This document shows, one piece after another, positions 16,609 to 25,070 of a stretch of DNA of 57,373 bases (positions are counted from its first letter, which is position 1; each line of letters begins with the position of its first letter). This DNA is from an uncultured Mitsuokella sp. (lineage in GTDB: Bacteria; Bacillota; Negativicutes; Selenomonadales; Selenomonadaceae). Made by a program: the position numbers and the translations under genes. The stretch spans positions 1 to 57,373 of the forward strand of contig CAMCBT010000007.1 of the NCBI GenBank assembly GCA_945873115.1. Direction: 5' to 3'. The notes below the pieces were generated by a model. It ran no database searches, was not told where the DNA came from, and saw nothing but the letters and a program-made list of their open reading frames with translations.

Positions 16609-18195
16609 TCAATGGGAAATCGCGCTTTTTTCTACAAACAGCCCTTGTTTATACCTCTCCATATAATCGTTTGCCCCCTTGCTTTCTTCCTGCTTCGGAT
16701 AGCATACCGAAAAGGCCTCCTCGGGAAAAATATACGCATCAAGGTACTGCTCCAAGGTCATGTCCGCAGAATGTTCCTTTGCATATTGAGCCAGAACTGC
16801 CATTCCCCAGGGGCCGCCTTCACTAGACGTTTCCATAACTGCAATTGGCGTGTCGAGAATATTTGCCATAACCTGCTGCACAATGACAGGCGTGCGCAGC
16901 AAGCCCCCCTGGGCAACCATGCGATTCATGTGAACGCCGTCTTCTACCAGAACATCCATCCCGATTCGCAAGGGTGCAAAGGCTGCGTAGAGAAGCGATT
17001 TCATGAAATTGGGCAAGGAAAACTCATTCACGGAATCTCGCAGGAAGAACGGCCGGCCTCTCTTCAGATTCAAATTATGCTCACCCGATACACAGCTGAA
17101 ATGCAACAGTCCTCCAGCATCCGCCCTACCTTCTGATGAGGCTTCCAGCAGCAGCCGATAGTACTCATCCATCGTCATTTCAAGCCCTGCCCGTTTGCCA
17201 AATTCGACAAAAAGACGTACCCATGCGTCTATATCAGATGCGCAATTATTTGTATGAACCATCGCAACAGGGAGCCCATGCGGTGTCATCACAAGGTCAA
17301 TTTCTTTCCGCATACGCTTTAGAGGAGAATCCAAAACATTCATCGAAAAGGCAGATGTCCCAATCGAGATATTGCCCGTATTGCGGCGAATCGAGTTTGT
17401 GCTTACCATGCCGGTGCCGGCATCCCCCTCCGGCGGGGCCATCAAACACCCTGGCTGCAAATCCCCAGTCGGATCAAGCAGCGCAGCTCCTCGTTTCGTC
17501 AAGTGCCCTGCAGGGCTGCCTGCGAGAAGGACTTGCGGAAGGATATCCGCGATATCCCATGCAAAACCGCTGACCTTGTCCATAGTACGGAATTTTTGCA
17601 GATATTCCGAATGAAATGTTGTCCCGTTTTGCGCCAATGGAAACATGCCAGATGCGTCGGAAGCGCCAAGCACTTTTTCACCGCTAAGACAACAGTGTAT
17701 ATACCCCGACAGAGTAGTCATATAAGCAATACTGCCGACATGCGGCTCCCCATCCAGAATTGCTTGATATAAATGCGCAATACTCCATCGCTGGGGGATA
17801 TGAAATGAGAATGCTTCTGTCAGAGCATCAGCGGCTTTCTCCGTTGTGGTATTTCGCCATGTCTTGAAAAAGGATAGCTGATTTCCGGCACTGTCAAAGA
17901 CAAGATACCCATGCATCATGCCGCTGATCCCCAACGCACCAAGCTTTTTTATTTTTTCATGGTACTGTCCTTCTACATTCTTGCAAAGGTCTGCATAGCA
18001 GGCTTGTATGCCCTTCCATACATCCTTAAGAGAGTAGGTCCAAATACCATCTTTTAACTGATTCTCCCATAGAAAGCTCCCTGTCGCCAATACTTTGCAG
18101 GATGAATCGACCAAAACAGCCTTGATACGTGTAGAGCCTAATTCTATTCCCAAGGCAGTCCTGCCCTCTCGGATTTTTGCGCTCGCTTCCTCCAT
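16609..18195 (-). CDS. FGGY-family carbohydrate kinase
   Basis: 528 aa from the ATG at 18195, with AGGAGG 8 bases upstream (the frame is open to 18216). FGGY kinases phosphorylate free sugars, usually ketoses or polyols. N-terminal nucleotide fold ALGIELGSTRIKAVLVD, GISGMMHGYLVFD, central LMAPPEGDAGTGMVSTNS with the likely catalytic Asp, NISIGTSAFSM, and the C-terminal MVAQGGLLRTPVIVQQVMANIL and SSEGGPWGMAVLA. Longer than xylulokinase and closer in style to ribulokinase-like proteins, but I cannot name the substrate. It overlaps no neighbour: 22 bases after the ribokinase-like gene, 124 before lacI. Confidence 0.88.
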   Translation of the reverse strand: MEEASAKIREGRTALGIELGSTRIKAVLVDSSCKVLATGSFLWENQLKDGIWTYSLKDVWKGIQACYADLCKNVEGQYHEKIKKLGALGISGMMHGYLVFDSAGNQLSFFKTWRNTTTEKAADALTEAFSFHIPQRWSIAHLYQAILDGEPHVGSIAYMTTLSGYIHCCLSGEKVLGASDASGMFPLAQNGTTFHSEYLQKFRTMDKVSGFAWDIADILPQVLLAGSPAGHLTKRGAALLDPTGDLQPGCLMAPPEGDAGTGMVSTNSIRRNTGNISIGTSAFSMNVLDSPLKRMRKEIDLVMTPHGLPVAMVHTNNCASDIDAWVRLFVEFGKRAGLEMTMDEYYRLLLEASSEGRADAGGLLHFSCVSGEHNLNLKRGRPFFLRDSVNEFSLPNFMKSLLYAAFAPLRIGMDVLVEDGVHMNRMVAQGGLLRTPVIVQQVMANILDTPIAVMETSSEGGPWGMAVLAQYAKEHSADMTLEQYLDAYIFPEEAFSVCYPKQEESKGANDYMERYKQGLFVEKSAISH

Positions 18196-18216
18196 AACAG
18201 AGTCCTCCTGTTCCAC

Positions 18217-19134
18217 TTATGCGTGGTTTATGAAGTTTTCCAATTCCTCGGAAGATGGATATGACATCTGCGTGCCTTTCTTCGTCACGCTTAATGCAGC
18301 AAATGCACTTGCACGCTTCATTGCCTCTACCACTGACGATGCATTTATGCAACCGCTTGCAAAACATCCAATAAAAGCATCACCAGCGCCAGATGTATCC
18401 ACAGCAGAAACTTTATAGGGCTTCACATATTCCTTCTTATCCTTTGTCATCCACAAGGAGCCTCGCCCCCCCAAAGTGACAATGATATTTGTAAATCCAC
18501 TTCCTAGAAGCTTCTTTGCGGCCTTTTCAACCTCCTCATCGGTTTCTGTTGGCATGTCGGTCAAAATGCTCAGCTCTGTTTCATTCGGCATAAAGAAATC
18601 ACATGCAGCGACACGTGTCAGATCAAGCTCTCGGACAGCCGGAGCCGGATTCAACAGTACGGGGATATGATGCTTCTTTCCATATTCAACAGCATAATAG
18701 ACCGTTTCCAGCGGTATTTCCAGTTGCAACAGAATCATATCACATTTATCCAGTGCCTCTTTCGCATCATCCACGTCGCATGGCAGAAGACTTTCATTTG
18801 CACCTTTCACAATCAATATACTATTCTGACCATTTTTGTCCACAAAAATCGGAGCAACTCCACTTGATGTTCCAGGAACCTTTTCCACATAATCCGTATG
18901 TATCCCCTGCAACTGGAAATTTCGTATCGTATTGTCTGCAAAGGGATCATCACCAACCTTTGTAACCATCCAGACATCAGCACCACACCGCGATGCTGCA
19001 ACTGCCTGGTTTGCTCCTTTTCCACCGCACCCCATTGCAAAGGATGGCGCGGCGAGCGTTTCTCCCGCCATCGGCATGCGATCAATGTACGTTGTGAGAT
19101 CCACCATATTCGATCCAATAACACAAAGTTTCAT
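18217..19134 (-). CDS. Ribokinase-like PfkB-family sugar kinase
   Basis: 305 aa from the ATG at 19134, with AGGTGG upstream; a GTG at 19146 is less likely because the ribosome site would fall inside the gene. Both PfkB signatures are present: GCGGKGANQAVAASR near residue 36 and VDTSGAGDAFIGCFA near 246, with the catalytic Asp in the second. NPAPAVREL and NETELSIL match the ribokinase subgroup. It is the first gene of the sugar operon, so two different kinases (this one and the FGGY one) serve one importer. A second phosphorylation or two substrates are both possible. Confidence 0.9.
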   Translation of the reverse strand: MKLCVIGSNMVDLTTYIDRMPMAGETLAAPSFAMGCGGKGANQAVAASRCGADVWMVTKVGDDPFADNTIRNFQLQGIHTDYVEKVPGTSSGVAPIFVDKNGQNSILIVKGANESLLPCDVDDAKEALDKCDMILLQLEIPLETVYYAVEYGKKHHIPVLLNPAPAVRELDLTRVAACDFFMPNETELSILTDMPTETDEEVEKAAKKLLGSGFTNIIVTLGGRGSLWMTKDKKEYVKPYKVSAVDTSGAGDAFIGCFASGCINASSVVEAMKRASAFAALSVTKKGTQMSYPSSEELENFINHA

Positions 19135-19191
19135 GAAAATCCCCACCTCTCAAAACTCATTCATTTTCCTTGTACAAAGCGCGTGCTCCAC

Positions 19192-19206
19192 AGTAATCGA
19201 TAACAT
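19192..19206. promoter_or_regulatory. Palindromic LacI/CcpA-type operator candidate
   Basis: Minus strand ATGTTATCGATTACT matches the cre consensus WTGNAANCGNWNNCW at all but one fixed position and is nearly palindromic around ATCGAT. It lies about 58 bases before the first kinase start. It could bind the operon's own LacI-type regulator or a CcpA-like protein. Confidence 0.5.
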
Positions 19207-19335
19207 ATCGCTGCTGGATCTAATGCTCCCCTGACAGCAGTCCTTTCAGCCTCTACAAAAGGGAGCCATAAAGTTTATTGTTGTCTATACATCACCTTAC
19301 CCTGCTTGACTGTTCCATAGCGTTTTTTCTATATC

Positions 19336-19392
19336 AAAAAAGGTGAGCTATCTTCTCTAAACTTGACTGTACTACAGAAAGACAGCCCACCT
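19336..19392 (-). terminator. Terminator of the chemoreceptor gene
   Basis: On the minus strand AGGTGGGCTGTCTT (19392-19379) pairs with AAGATAGCTCACCT (19354-19341) through 14 positions including two G-U pairs, followed by a run of T at 19341-19336. Confidence 0.8.
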
Positions 19393-19399
19393 GATTTGC

Positions 19400-21358
19400 T
19401 TACAGCTTGAACTTCTGCACCTCGTTCTGCAGGCTCTGGGCGAGATCTGCCAGCTGGTGGCTGGCGGCGGCGATTTCCTCGGTGGAGGCAGCCTGCTCCT
19501 CCGAGACGGCGGAGACGTTTGTCGCCTGTTCCTGCACGACGGCGGAGGCGTCCTTTATGCGGCCCACCTGGTCGACGGTGGCCTTGCAGTCCGTCTGGAT
19601 CTTTGCGCTGACGGAGGCGATGGTCGCGATCTCTCCCGCGAGGCCATTGATGAGGCCTGCGATGCTGTCGAATTTGTCGCCGGCCTCCTTGACCTGCGCG
19701 AGGTTCTGCCGGACCTCCTCCTGCTGGGTCTTCGTGAGGTCGAAGGCCACCTGGATCTCGCCGGAGTTCTTCTGGATGACGCCGTTGATTTTCTGGGCGG
19801 CGGCCTCCGACTCCTCGGCGAGCTTCCTTACCTCGTCGGCCACGACGGCAAAGCCGCGGCCCTGCTCGCCGGCCCTTGCGGCCTCGATGGCAGCATTGAG
19901 GGCGAGTAGCTTCGTCTGGCCTGCGATGTCCGTGACGGTCTTGTTGATTTCGGCAATGTTCTTCGAGCCGTCATAGAGGGCCTGGACGGCTCCGCCCACC
20001 TCGACGGCGCCCTTGGCGAGGCTCTCGACGCCGTCCACCACCTTGTCGAGGACGGCGCGGCCCTCCTTCGTGGCCGCTGTCGTGGAGTCGGCGGACTCGG
20101 TGACGGAGGTCACGGCCTTCATGACGCTATCCATCTGCTCGTTCATGCCGGAGACGGTGCCGGAGGCCTCCTCCACGATATTCGACTGTGAGGCGGACTG
20201 CTCCGCTATCTTCATGACGGAGTCAGCAGCGGACTGGGAGGCGTTTGCCGTCTCGTTGGCACTGGCCGTGAGCTCCTCGGAGGAGGAGGATATCTGGTCG
20301 GCCGCCTTGCCGGTGCTCGATACCATGCTGTGGAGGAAGTCAATCATCTGGGCGCAGCTGTTCTGGAGCTCGCCTATCTCATCGGCCCGATTCGTCTTCG
20401 AGAGCTTCGTGGAGAGGTCGCCTGCGGCAACCTTTTTCGCCGTCTCCGTCAGATACTGGATCGGGTTGATGGCGTTCGTCAGGAAGTAGTAGACGATGGC
20501 GCTGAGGATGAGGATGGCGAGGATGCTGACGATGAGGATGAGCCGCGAGATATGGCCGACGGCTGCAAAGGCCTCCTCCTGGGGGAGCTCCACGGCGATG
20601 GACCACCCGGTGGAGCCTACGGGGCTTGCAGCGTAGAACTTGTCAACGCCGCCGAAGTTACTCTCAAAGGAGGTGGTCTTGCCGCTCATGATGTTTTTCG
20701 CCACGTCGCCGATGCCCTCGAGGTCTGTGAGCTTGTCCTGAATCGTATACTTCTTATGATAGAGGAATTCACCAGTCTTTGCCACGAGGAAGACGGATCC
20801 CGACTCGCCCACCTTCGCCTCCTGGAGGGCTGCGGCAAAGACGGAGGCATCCAGGTCGCCGCCCAGCACGCCGATGACCTGGCCGTTATGAAGGACGGCG
20901 CGGCTGATGGTCAGGCATGGCTTTCCGGTGCCCGCATCGATGTAGACATCGCTGACGACGATCTCATTCGGCTTTACGAGGGAGGCCTTGTACCAGTCCC
21001 GCTTTGTCGGATTCCAGTCCGCCGGGAAGGGGTGGGTCGATACGTAGGTGCCATCCGGGCGGCCGTAGTAGGTATTCATGAAGCCCTGGGCCGTCAGCTT
21101 GTCGATGGTCTCCTTCAGGGCGGCGCTGTCCGGATTGTCCGCACCGAAGGCCTGTGCCGCGATCTCGATGGACTTCTTATCGGAGGAGTAGAGCGTATCG
21201 ATCTGGTTTGCGTAGTTCAGCGTCGTCTGCTCCAGTGCCGTCGACGTGGTCTCATGGAGCGCGGAGCTCGCCATGGAGTAGATGGCAATGGCCATGATGA
21301 AAAATGTGATGACGAGGGGGATGCCAATCCCCAGCATCATCTTTGGTTTCATTTTCAT
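19400..21358 (-). CDS. Methyl-accepting chemotaxis protein with dCache sensor
   Basis: 652 aa. A transmembrane helix near residues 10-30 ([18 protein letters not shown]) is followed by a periplasmic double-Cache-like sensor (about 35-270) containing [39 protein letters not shown] and [12 protein letters not shown], typical of amino-acid or small-molecule receptors. A second helix ([21 protein letters not shown]) leads to HAMP and a cytoplasmic signalling domain with the hairpin tip [30 protein letters not shown]. It implies a motile cell. The gene stands alone, with GGAGAG before the ATG and a terminator after it. The ligand is unknown; proximity to the sugar operon is suggestive only. Confidence 0.93.
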   Translation of the reverse strand: MKMKPKMMLGIGIPLVITFFIMAIAIYSMASSALHETTSTALEQTTLNYANQIDTLYSSDKKSIEIAAQAFGADNPDSAALKETIDKLTAQGFMNTYYGRPDGTYVSTHPFPADWNPTKRDWYKASLVKPNEIVVSDVYIDAGTGKPCLTISRAVLHNGQVIGVLGGDLDASVFAAALQEAKVGESGSVFLVAKTGEFLYHKKYTIQDKLTDLEGIGDVAKNIMSGKTTSFESNFGGVDKFYAASPVGSTGWSIAVELPQEEAFAAVGHISRLILIVSILAILILSAIVYYFLTNAINPIQYLTETAKKVAAGDLSTKLSKTNRADEIGELQNSCAQMIDFLHSMVSSTGKAADQISSSSEELTASANETANASQSAADSVMKIAEQSASQSNIVEEASGTVSGMNEQMDSVMKAVTSVTESADSTTAATKEGRAVLDKVVDGVESLAKGAVEVGGAVQALYDGSKNIAEINKTVTDIAGQTKLLALNAAIEAARAGEQGRGFAVVADEVRKLAEESEAAAQKINGVIQKNSGEIQVAFDLTKTQQEEVRQNLAQVKEAGDKFDSIAGLINGLAGEIATIASVSAKIQTDCKATVDQVGRIKDASAVVQEQATNVSAVSEEQAASTEEIAAASHQLADLAQSLQNEVQKFKL

Positions 21359-21519
21359 AGAAATCTCTCCCTAAAATATGCAGATCCGGCTCTTGCCAAG
21401 CATCCTCTTTGCTGCCAGCCTCTGCCGAATCCCGATTGCCTGAAATATTTGTCCGTCCAGGAGAGGGGAGCTCCCCTTGTCATCATCTCTTTTCAAAATG
21501 CGTGCCACCCGATGGGCTC

Positions 21520-21906
21520 TCAGCCCTCCAGCTTCCGGAGCGTGCGGGCTTCTTCCAGCCTTGCTGCCACCTCTTCTATGGAGCCTCCTGCCTGGGACTC
21601 CAGGGCAGCGAGGACGGCACCCTCCACGAGGGGAGCGTCTATGAGGCGGATGTCCTCGTCCTCCAGTGCCTCCACCACCATCTCTGCCGTCATGACGGCG
21701 CTGCCCATGTCCATGAGGAGGACGCAGCCCTCGCCCTGGTCGGCCTCGCCTGCGGCCTCCGCTATCTTTTCGAAGCTGGTGCCGAGGCTGCCATCCTCCA
21801 GGCCGCCTGCGGCGTAGATGGGGGCGTCCTTTGCCATCATCTTGGCGAGCTCCACGACGCCTCTTGCGAGGGTCTCGCTATGGGATACGATTACAATGCC
21901 AACCAT
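21520..21906 (-). CDS. dhaM: PTS-dependent dihydroxyacetone kinase, phosphotransferase subunit DhaM (EIIA domain only)
   Basis: 128 aa, a single mannose-type EIIA domain: MVGIVIVSHSETLARGVVELA with the phosphorylatable His at residue 9, then GTSFEKIAEA and VLLMDMGSAVMTAEM. DhaM carries phosphate from HPr to the ADP bound in DhaL. The HPr and EI-like extensions of E. coli DhaM are absent, so general PTS proteins encoded elsewhere must supply phosphate. Third gene of dhaKLM, 18 bases after dhaL. Confidence 0.92.
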   Translation of the reverse strand: MVGIVIVSHSETLARGVVELAKMMAKDAPIYAAGGLEDGSLGTSFEKIAEAAGEADQGEGCVLLMDMGSAVMTAEMVVEALEDEDIRLIDAPLVEGAVLAALESQAGGSIEEVAARLEEARTLRKLEG

Positions 21907-21924
21907 GGAGATCTCCTCCCATTT

Positions 21925-22545
21925 TCATGAAATTGTACTTGCGATTGCCTCCAGCATATAGAGGGCGGAGGTGGCGCCGGGATCCTGATGGCCTAGGCTC
22001 CTCTCGCCCAGGTAGCTGGCCCGGCCCTTCGTGGCGATGATATCCTTCGTATGCTCGGCGCCCGCCCTGGCAGCGGCGATGGCAGCGGCGAGGATTTCCT
22101 TCGGTGCCTTGCCCTCCCCTGCCGCGGTCTTTGCAGCGGCTAGGGCAGGGCAGAGGGCGTCCAACATGGTCTTTTCGCCCTCGGTCGCCTTGCCCCGCAT
22201 TTTGATTCCTTTGAGGGCGGCCTCGGCGGCGGCGAGGAGGTCCTCTGCCGTGGCCTCGGTCTTGCCCTTTAGGGCGTTTCCTGCCTTCATGAAGGCGGTG
22301 CCGTAGAGGGGGCCGGAGGCGCCGCCCACGGTGGAGACGAGGGTCATGCCCACGGCCTTAAGCGTTGCCCCCAGGTCGCCTGTGAGGCCCGGCAGCTTTT
22401 CTGCCACGGCGGAAAAGCCCCTCGCCAGGTTGATGCCATGGTCGCCATCGCCAATGGCATTGTCGAGCTCCGTGAGCTCGTCCTTCGTCTCCTCAATACG
22501 CGCAATAACGGCCTTTAACGCCCTATGCAATTCTTCATTTGTCAT
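21925..22545 (-). CDS. dhaL: Dihydroxyacetone kinase subunit DhaL
   Basis: 206 aa. Eight-helix ADP-binding subunit in which the nucleotide is a permanent phosphate carrier. The Mg-ADP motif LDNAIGDGDHGINLARG is intact near residue 26, and GGASGPLYGTAFMKAG, then SYLGERSLGHQDPGATS follow as in characterised DhaL. Gap to dhaK is 6 bases, so the two are co-translated. Works between DhaM and DhaK in the cytoplasm. Confidence 0.93.
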   Translation of the reverse strand: MTNEELHRALKAVIARIEETKDELTELDNAIGDGDHGINLARGFSAVAEKLPGLTGDLGATLKAVGMTLVSTVGGASGPLYGTAFMKAGNALKGKTEATAEDLLAAAEAALKGIKMRGKATEGEKTMLDALCPALAAAKTAAGEGKAPKEILAAAIAAARAGAEHTKDIIATKGRASYLGERSLGHQDPGATSALYMLEAIASTIS

Positions 22546-22551
22546 AGTATC

Positions 22552-23544
22552 TCATCCTTTATGGATAGCCGCTGTATCTGCTGGCGCATCATAGAGGGTC
22601 TTTAGCTCCTCGTCAAGGCGCAAAAGTGTCAGGGAGAGGCCGGCCATTTCGATGGAGGTCATATAATTGCCCACCATGGTGGAGTAGACTCTTACGCCCT
22701 TTTCCTTCAGGTAGTCCTGCACGAAGTCATTGATGATATAAAGCTCCATGAGGGGGGTGGCACCCATGCCGTTGACGAGAAGGACTGTCTCGCTGTCCTT
22801 GTAGTCGATGTCAGCGAGGATCTTGTCCAGGAGCTGTCTCGCGATTTCATTGGCACTCTGGAGCTTTTCCCGATGGGTGCCGGGCTCCCCGTGGATGCCG
22901 ATGCCAATCTCCATCTCGTCCTCGGCGAGGGTGAAGCCAGGCTTTCCTGCGGCGGGGACAGTGCAGGGGGAGATGGCCATGCCCATGGTGCGGACATTTG
23001 CAATGGTCTTCTCCGCCACCCGCTTGACCTCCTCGAGGCTCGCCCCCTGCTCCGCCTTAGCACCGGCGATTTTATGGACGAGGACGGTGCCTGCCACGCC
23101 CCGGCGGCCGGTGGTGTAGAGGCTGTCCTTCACGGCCACATCGTCGTTTACGACCACATAGTCCGCCTTGAGGTCCTCATCCTTTGCCATGTCGATGGCC
23201 ATCTCGAAGTTCATGACGTCGCCGGTGTAGTTCTTAACGATGCAGAGGACACCCTCGGGATTTTCCACGTGCTCGATGGCGGCGAGAATCTTATCCGGCG
23301 TAGGGGAGGTAAAGACGGGGCCTGCCACGGCGGCATCCAGCATGCCGGGGCCCACATAGCCCCCATGGGCAGGCTCGTGGCCGCTGCCACCGCCCGAGAC
23401 GAGGGCGACTCTCCCCTGCTTCTTCTCCCTCCGCACGACGATGTTGCCCTCGTCCAGTTTTTCTAGGAGCTCCGGCCGGGATTTGACGAGGCCACGGATC
23501 ATCTGCTCTTCCACATCCTCCGGGTTATTGATGAGTTTTTTCAT
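22552..23544 (-). CDS. dhaK: Dihydroxyacetone kinase subunit DhaK
   Basis: 330 aa. Binds dihydroxyacetone covalently as a hemiaminal through a His and produces DHAP. Visible: ALVSGGGSGHEPAHGGYVGPGMLDAAVAG near residue 48, FTSPTPDKIL, NYTGDVMNFEMA, and the substrate His in GIGIHGEPG near residue 220. First gene of the operon, with AGGAGGG upstream and a TTGAAT-17-TATACT promoter. No glycerol dehydrogenase gene is adjacent, so the dihydroxyacetone source is not shown. Confidence 0.95.
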   Translation of the reverse strand: MKKLINNPEDVEEQMIRGLVKSRPELLEKLDEGNIVVRREKKQGRVALVSGGGSGHEPAHGGYVGPGMLDAAVAGPVFTSPTPDKILAAIEHVENPEGVLCIVKNYTGDVMNFEMAIDMAKDEDLKADYVVVNDDVAVKDSLYTTGRRGVAGTVLVHKIAGAKAEQGASLEEVKRVAEKTIANVRTMGMAISPCTVPAAGKPGFTLAEDEMEIGIGIHGEPGTHREKLQSANEIARQLLDKILADIDYKDSETVLLVNGMGATPLMELYIINDFVQDYLKEKGVRVYSTMVGNYMTSIEMAGLSLTLLRLDEELKTLYDAPADTAAIHKG

Positions 23545-23589
23545 TTCTTCCCTCCTGTGCGATTTATCTGAATTCTTCTTGTATTTTCA

Positions 23590-23618
23590 AGTATATCAGG
23601 AATTTGTGGAAGATTCAA
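23590..23618 (-). promoter_or_regulatory. dhaKLM promoter
   Basis: Minus-strand TTGAAT (23618-23613), 17-base spacer, TATACT (23595-23590), about 45 bases before the dhaK ATG and just after the cbiK terminator. Confidence 0.65.
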
Positions 23619-23632
23619 TAAAATTCCGTCTA

Positions 23633-23670
23633 GAAAAACGGTGCTCGCTCAAGAGAGCGGGCACCGCCGT
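23633..23670 (-). terminator. Terminator of cbiK
   Basis: Minus-strand ACGGCGGTGCCCGCTC and GAGCGAGCACCGT arms (23670-23655 and 23650-23638) form a long stem with loop TCTT, followed by TTTTTC at 23637-23632. Confidence 0.85.
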
Positions 23671-23707
23671 TGCATTCGGGGTATGGAATTGTGTTTCGGG
23701 TCGCTTC

Positions 23708-24697
23708 TTACTTCTCGAGGGCCTCCCAGGCGTCGCCCACGCGCTGGACGTAGAGCTTCTGGATGGCCTGGTTCTCGCCGATGCCGTGAATGTAGGGGGT
23801 GACCTTGTAGCCAGCAGCCTCCAGGATGGACTTATGGGAGTCGGAATCCTTTCCGGCCATGTCGTTATTGGCATGGTCGCCTGCCACCATCATGAAGGGC
23901 ATGAGGGTGATATTCTTCACGCCGGCTGCCTTGAGCTTCGGCAGGATGGTCTCGAGGCTTGGCCAGCCCTCCACCGTATAGACGTAGACATTTTTGAGGC
24001 CCATCTCATTTATCTTCGCCTGGATGACGGAATAGTAGGCGTTGGAGACCTGGGGCGTGCCGTGGGCCATAAGGAGCACGGCATCGTCGGGCCCCTGCTT
24101 CGGGAACTGGGTCTCGAGGGCTTTCAGCGTCTCCGTCACGTCGTCTGCCTGGCCCTCCTGGCCCTGCCAGTACATGAGGGGGGTGCCCAGCGTCATCTTC
24201 TTGAATTTGTCCTTGTAGCTCTGGTAGACGCCCTTGTCGTAGTCGTACTCCATGCCAGGGATGACATCGAGGGAGGCAATGGCCACCCGGGTGTAGCCCT
24301 CCGCCTTCAGCTGATCCAGGGCCTCCTCCGGCGTTGGGAAGGTGATGCCCTCCTTCGCCTTAACCCGGTCGATGATGATGTGGCTCGTGTAGGCCGTCAC
24401 CACCTTGATGCCGGGATGGGCCGCCTTGATGGCATCGACGGTGGCATCGATGGTCTTTGCCCGGGTGTCCTTGAAGGTGGTGCCGAAGGTCATGACGACA
24501 ATGGCATCCTTGTTTTCAAGATTCGCGAGGGCCGGGTTCTCGTTCTTCAGCACGCCGATCTCGGCGGCAGTCTTCAGGGCCATGGTGGCCGTCTTGACCT
24601 CCGGGTTCAGCTCATAGGCCGCCTCGGTCGTAGCACTTACACCAGCAAGGGTAGAGCACGCCAGGGCACAGACGAGCATTTTCTTCCAGTTTTTCAT
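23708..24697 (-). CDS. cbiK: Exported sirohydrochlorin cobaltochelatase CbiK
   Basis: 329 aa from the ATG at 24697 (TAGGAGGAA upstream); the frame extends to 24928 but that part overlaps the riboswitch. CbiK inserts Co2+ (or Fe2+) into sirohydrochlorin in the anaerobic cobalamin pathway. The chelatase fold is recognisable: IVVMTFGTTFKDTRAKTID, VTAYTSHIIIDRV, LLMAHGTPQ and PFMMVAGDHANNDMAG, with candidate metal-binding His residues in the last two. An N-terminal signal peptide (KKMLVCALACSTLAGVSATTEA) predicts a periplasmic enzyme like the CbiK-P form of Desulfovibrio; export suggests a role in metal or haem handling as well. Expression is gated by the cobalamin riboswitch upstream. Confidence 0.92.
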   Translation of the reverse strand: MKNWKKMLVCALACSTLAGVSATTEAAYELNPEVKTATMALKTAAEIGVLKNENPALANLENKDAIVVMTFGTTFKDTRAKTIDATVDAIKAAHPGIKVVTAYTSHIIIDRVKAKEGITFPTPEEALDQLKAEGYTRVAIASLDVIPGMEYDYDKGVYQSYKDKFKKMTLGTPLMYWQGQEGQADDVTETLKALETQFPKQGPDDAVLLMAHGTPQVSNAYYSVIQAKINEMGLKNVYVYTVEGWPSLETILPKLKAAGVKNITLMPFMMVAGDHANNDMAGKDSDSHKSILEAAGYKVTPYIHGIGENQAIQKLYVQRVGDAWEALEK

Positions 24698-24741
24698 CAA
24701 ATTCCTCCTATGATTTGACACGAAATGCCCAAACGGGCACC

Positions 24742-24772
24742 AAAAAAGCCTTTCTGCGGATGCAGAAAGGCC
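24742..24772 (-). terminator. Leader terminator (expression platform) of the cobalamin riboswitch
   Basis: GCCTTTCTGC (24771-24762 on the minus strand) pairs with GCAGAAAGGC (24757-24748), 4-base loop, then six T (24747-24742). It lies between the aptamer and the cbiK start, so ligand binding most likely favours this terminator. Confidence 0.85.
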
Positions 24773-24841
24773 GTACAAATTCATTTTGCCGGAATCCCCT
24801 CCCCATCTCTCGCAGGTACGCGCAATTTGCGCACGGTGATT

Positions 24842-25016
24842 TTCGGGCAGGCAGTTCTCCTGGCTCGGTTCATTGCTGCTCTGCGCCTTCCCGGAATTTC
24901 CTCCAGTGACCTGTCGATGGCTGCCCATCCAGCAGAGCGGCTCCCCTTACAGTGGCGGGACCGCGCCGGCTTATACCGGCTTCTCTTTTTAGCCTCGATA
25001 TCGAGGCACCTGCTCC
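24842..25016 (-). promoter_or_regulatory. Cobalamin (adenosylcobalamin) riboswitch
   Basis: On the minus strand the aptamer begins near GGTGCC and AAAAAGAGAAGCCGG (about 24995-24970) and contains the conserved core GCGGTCCCGCCACTGTAA (about 24966-24949). It ends with the B12 box GAGCCAGGAGAACTGCC (24866-24850). These are the diagnostic blocks of the class. It precedes cbiK and is followed by an intrinsic terminator, so high cobalamin should shut off the chelatase. Confidence 0.93.
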
Positions 25017-25041
25017 CTATGAATTTCTATCAACGAAATAT

Positions 25042-25070
25042 ATGATACCATTATGGATTTGTGCTGTCAA
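25042..25070 (-). promoter_or_regulatory. Promoter of the riboswitch-cbiK transcript
   Basis: TTGACA (25070-25065), 17-base spacer, TATCAT (25047-25042). The -35 overlaps the sigH stop codon. Confidence 0.7.

Noticed and set aside
23441-24718. 425-codon plus-strand open frame opposite cbiK
   Set aside because: Same shadow effect; the minus-strand chelatase with signal peptide, ribosome site and riboswitch is the real gene.
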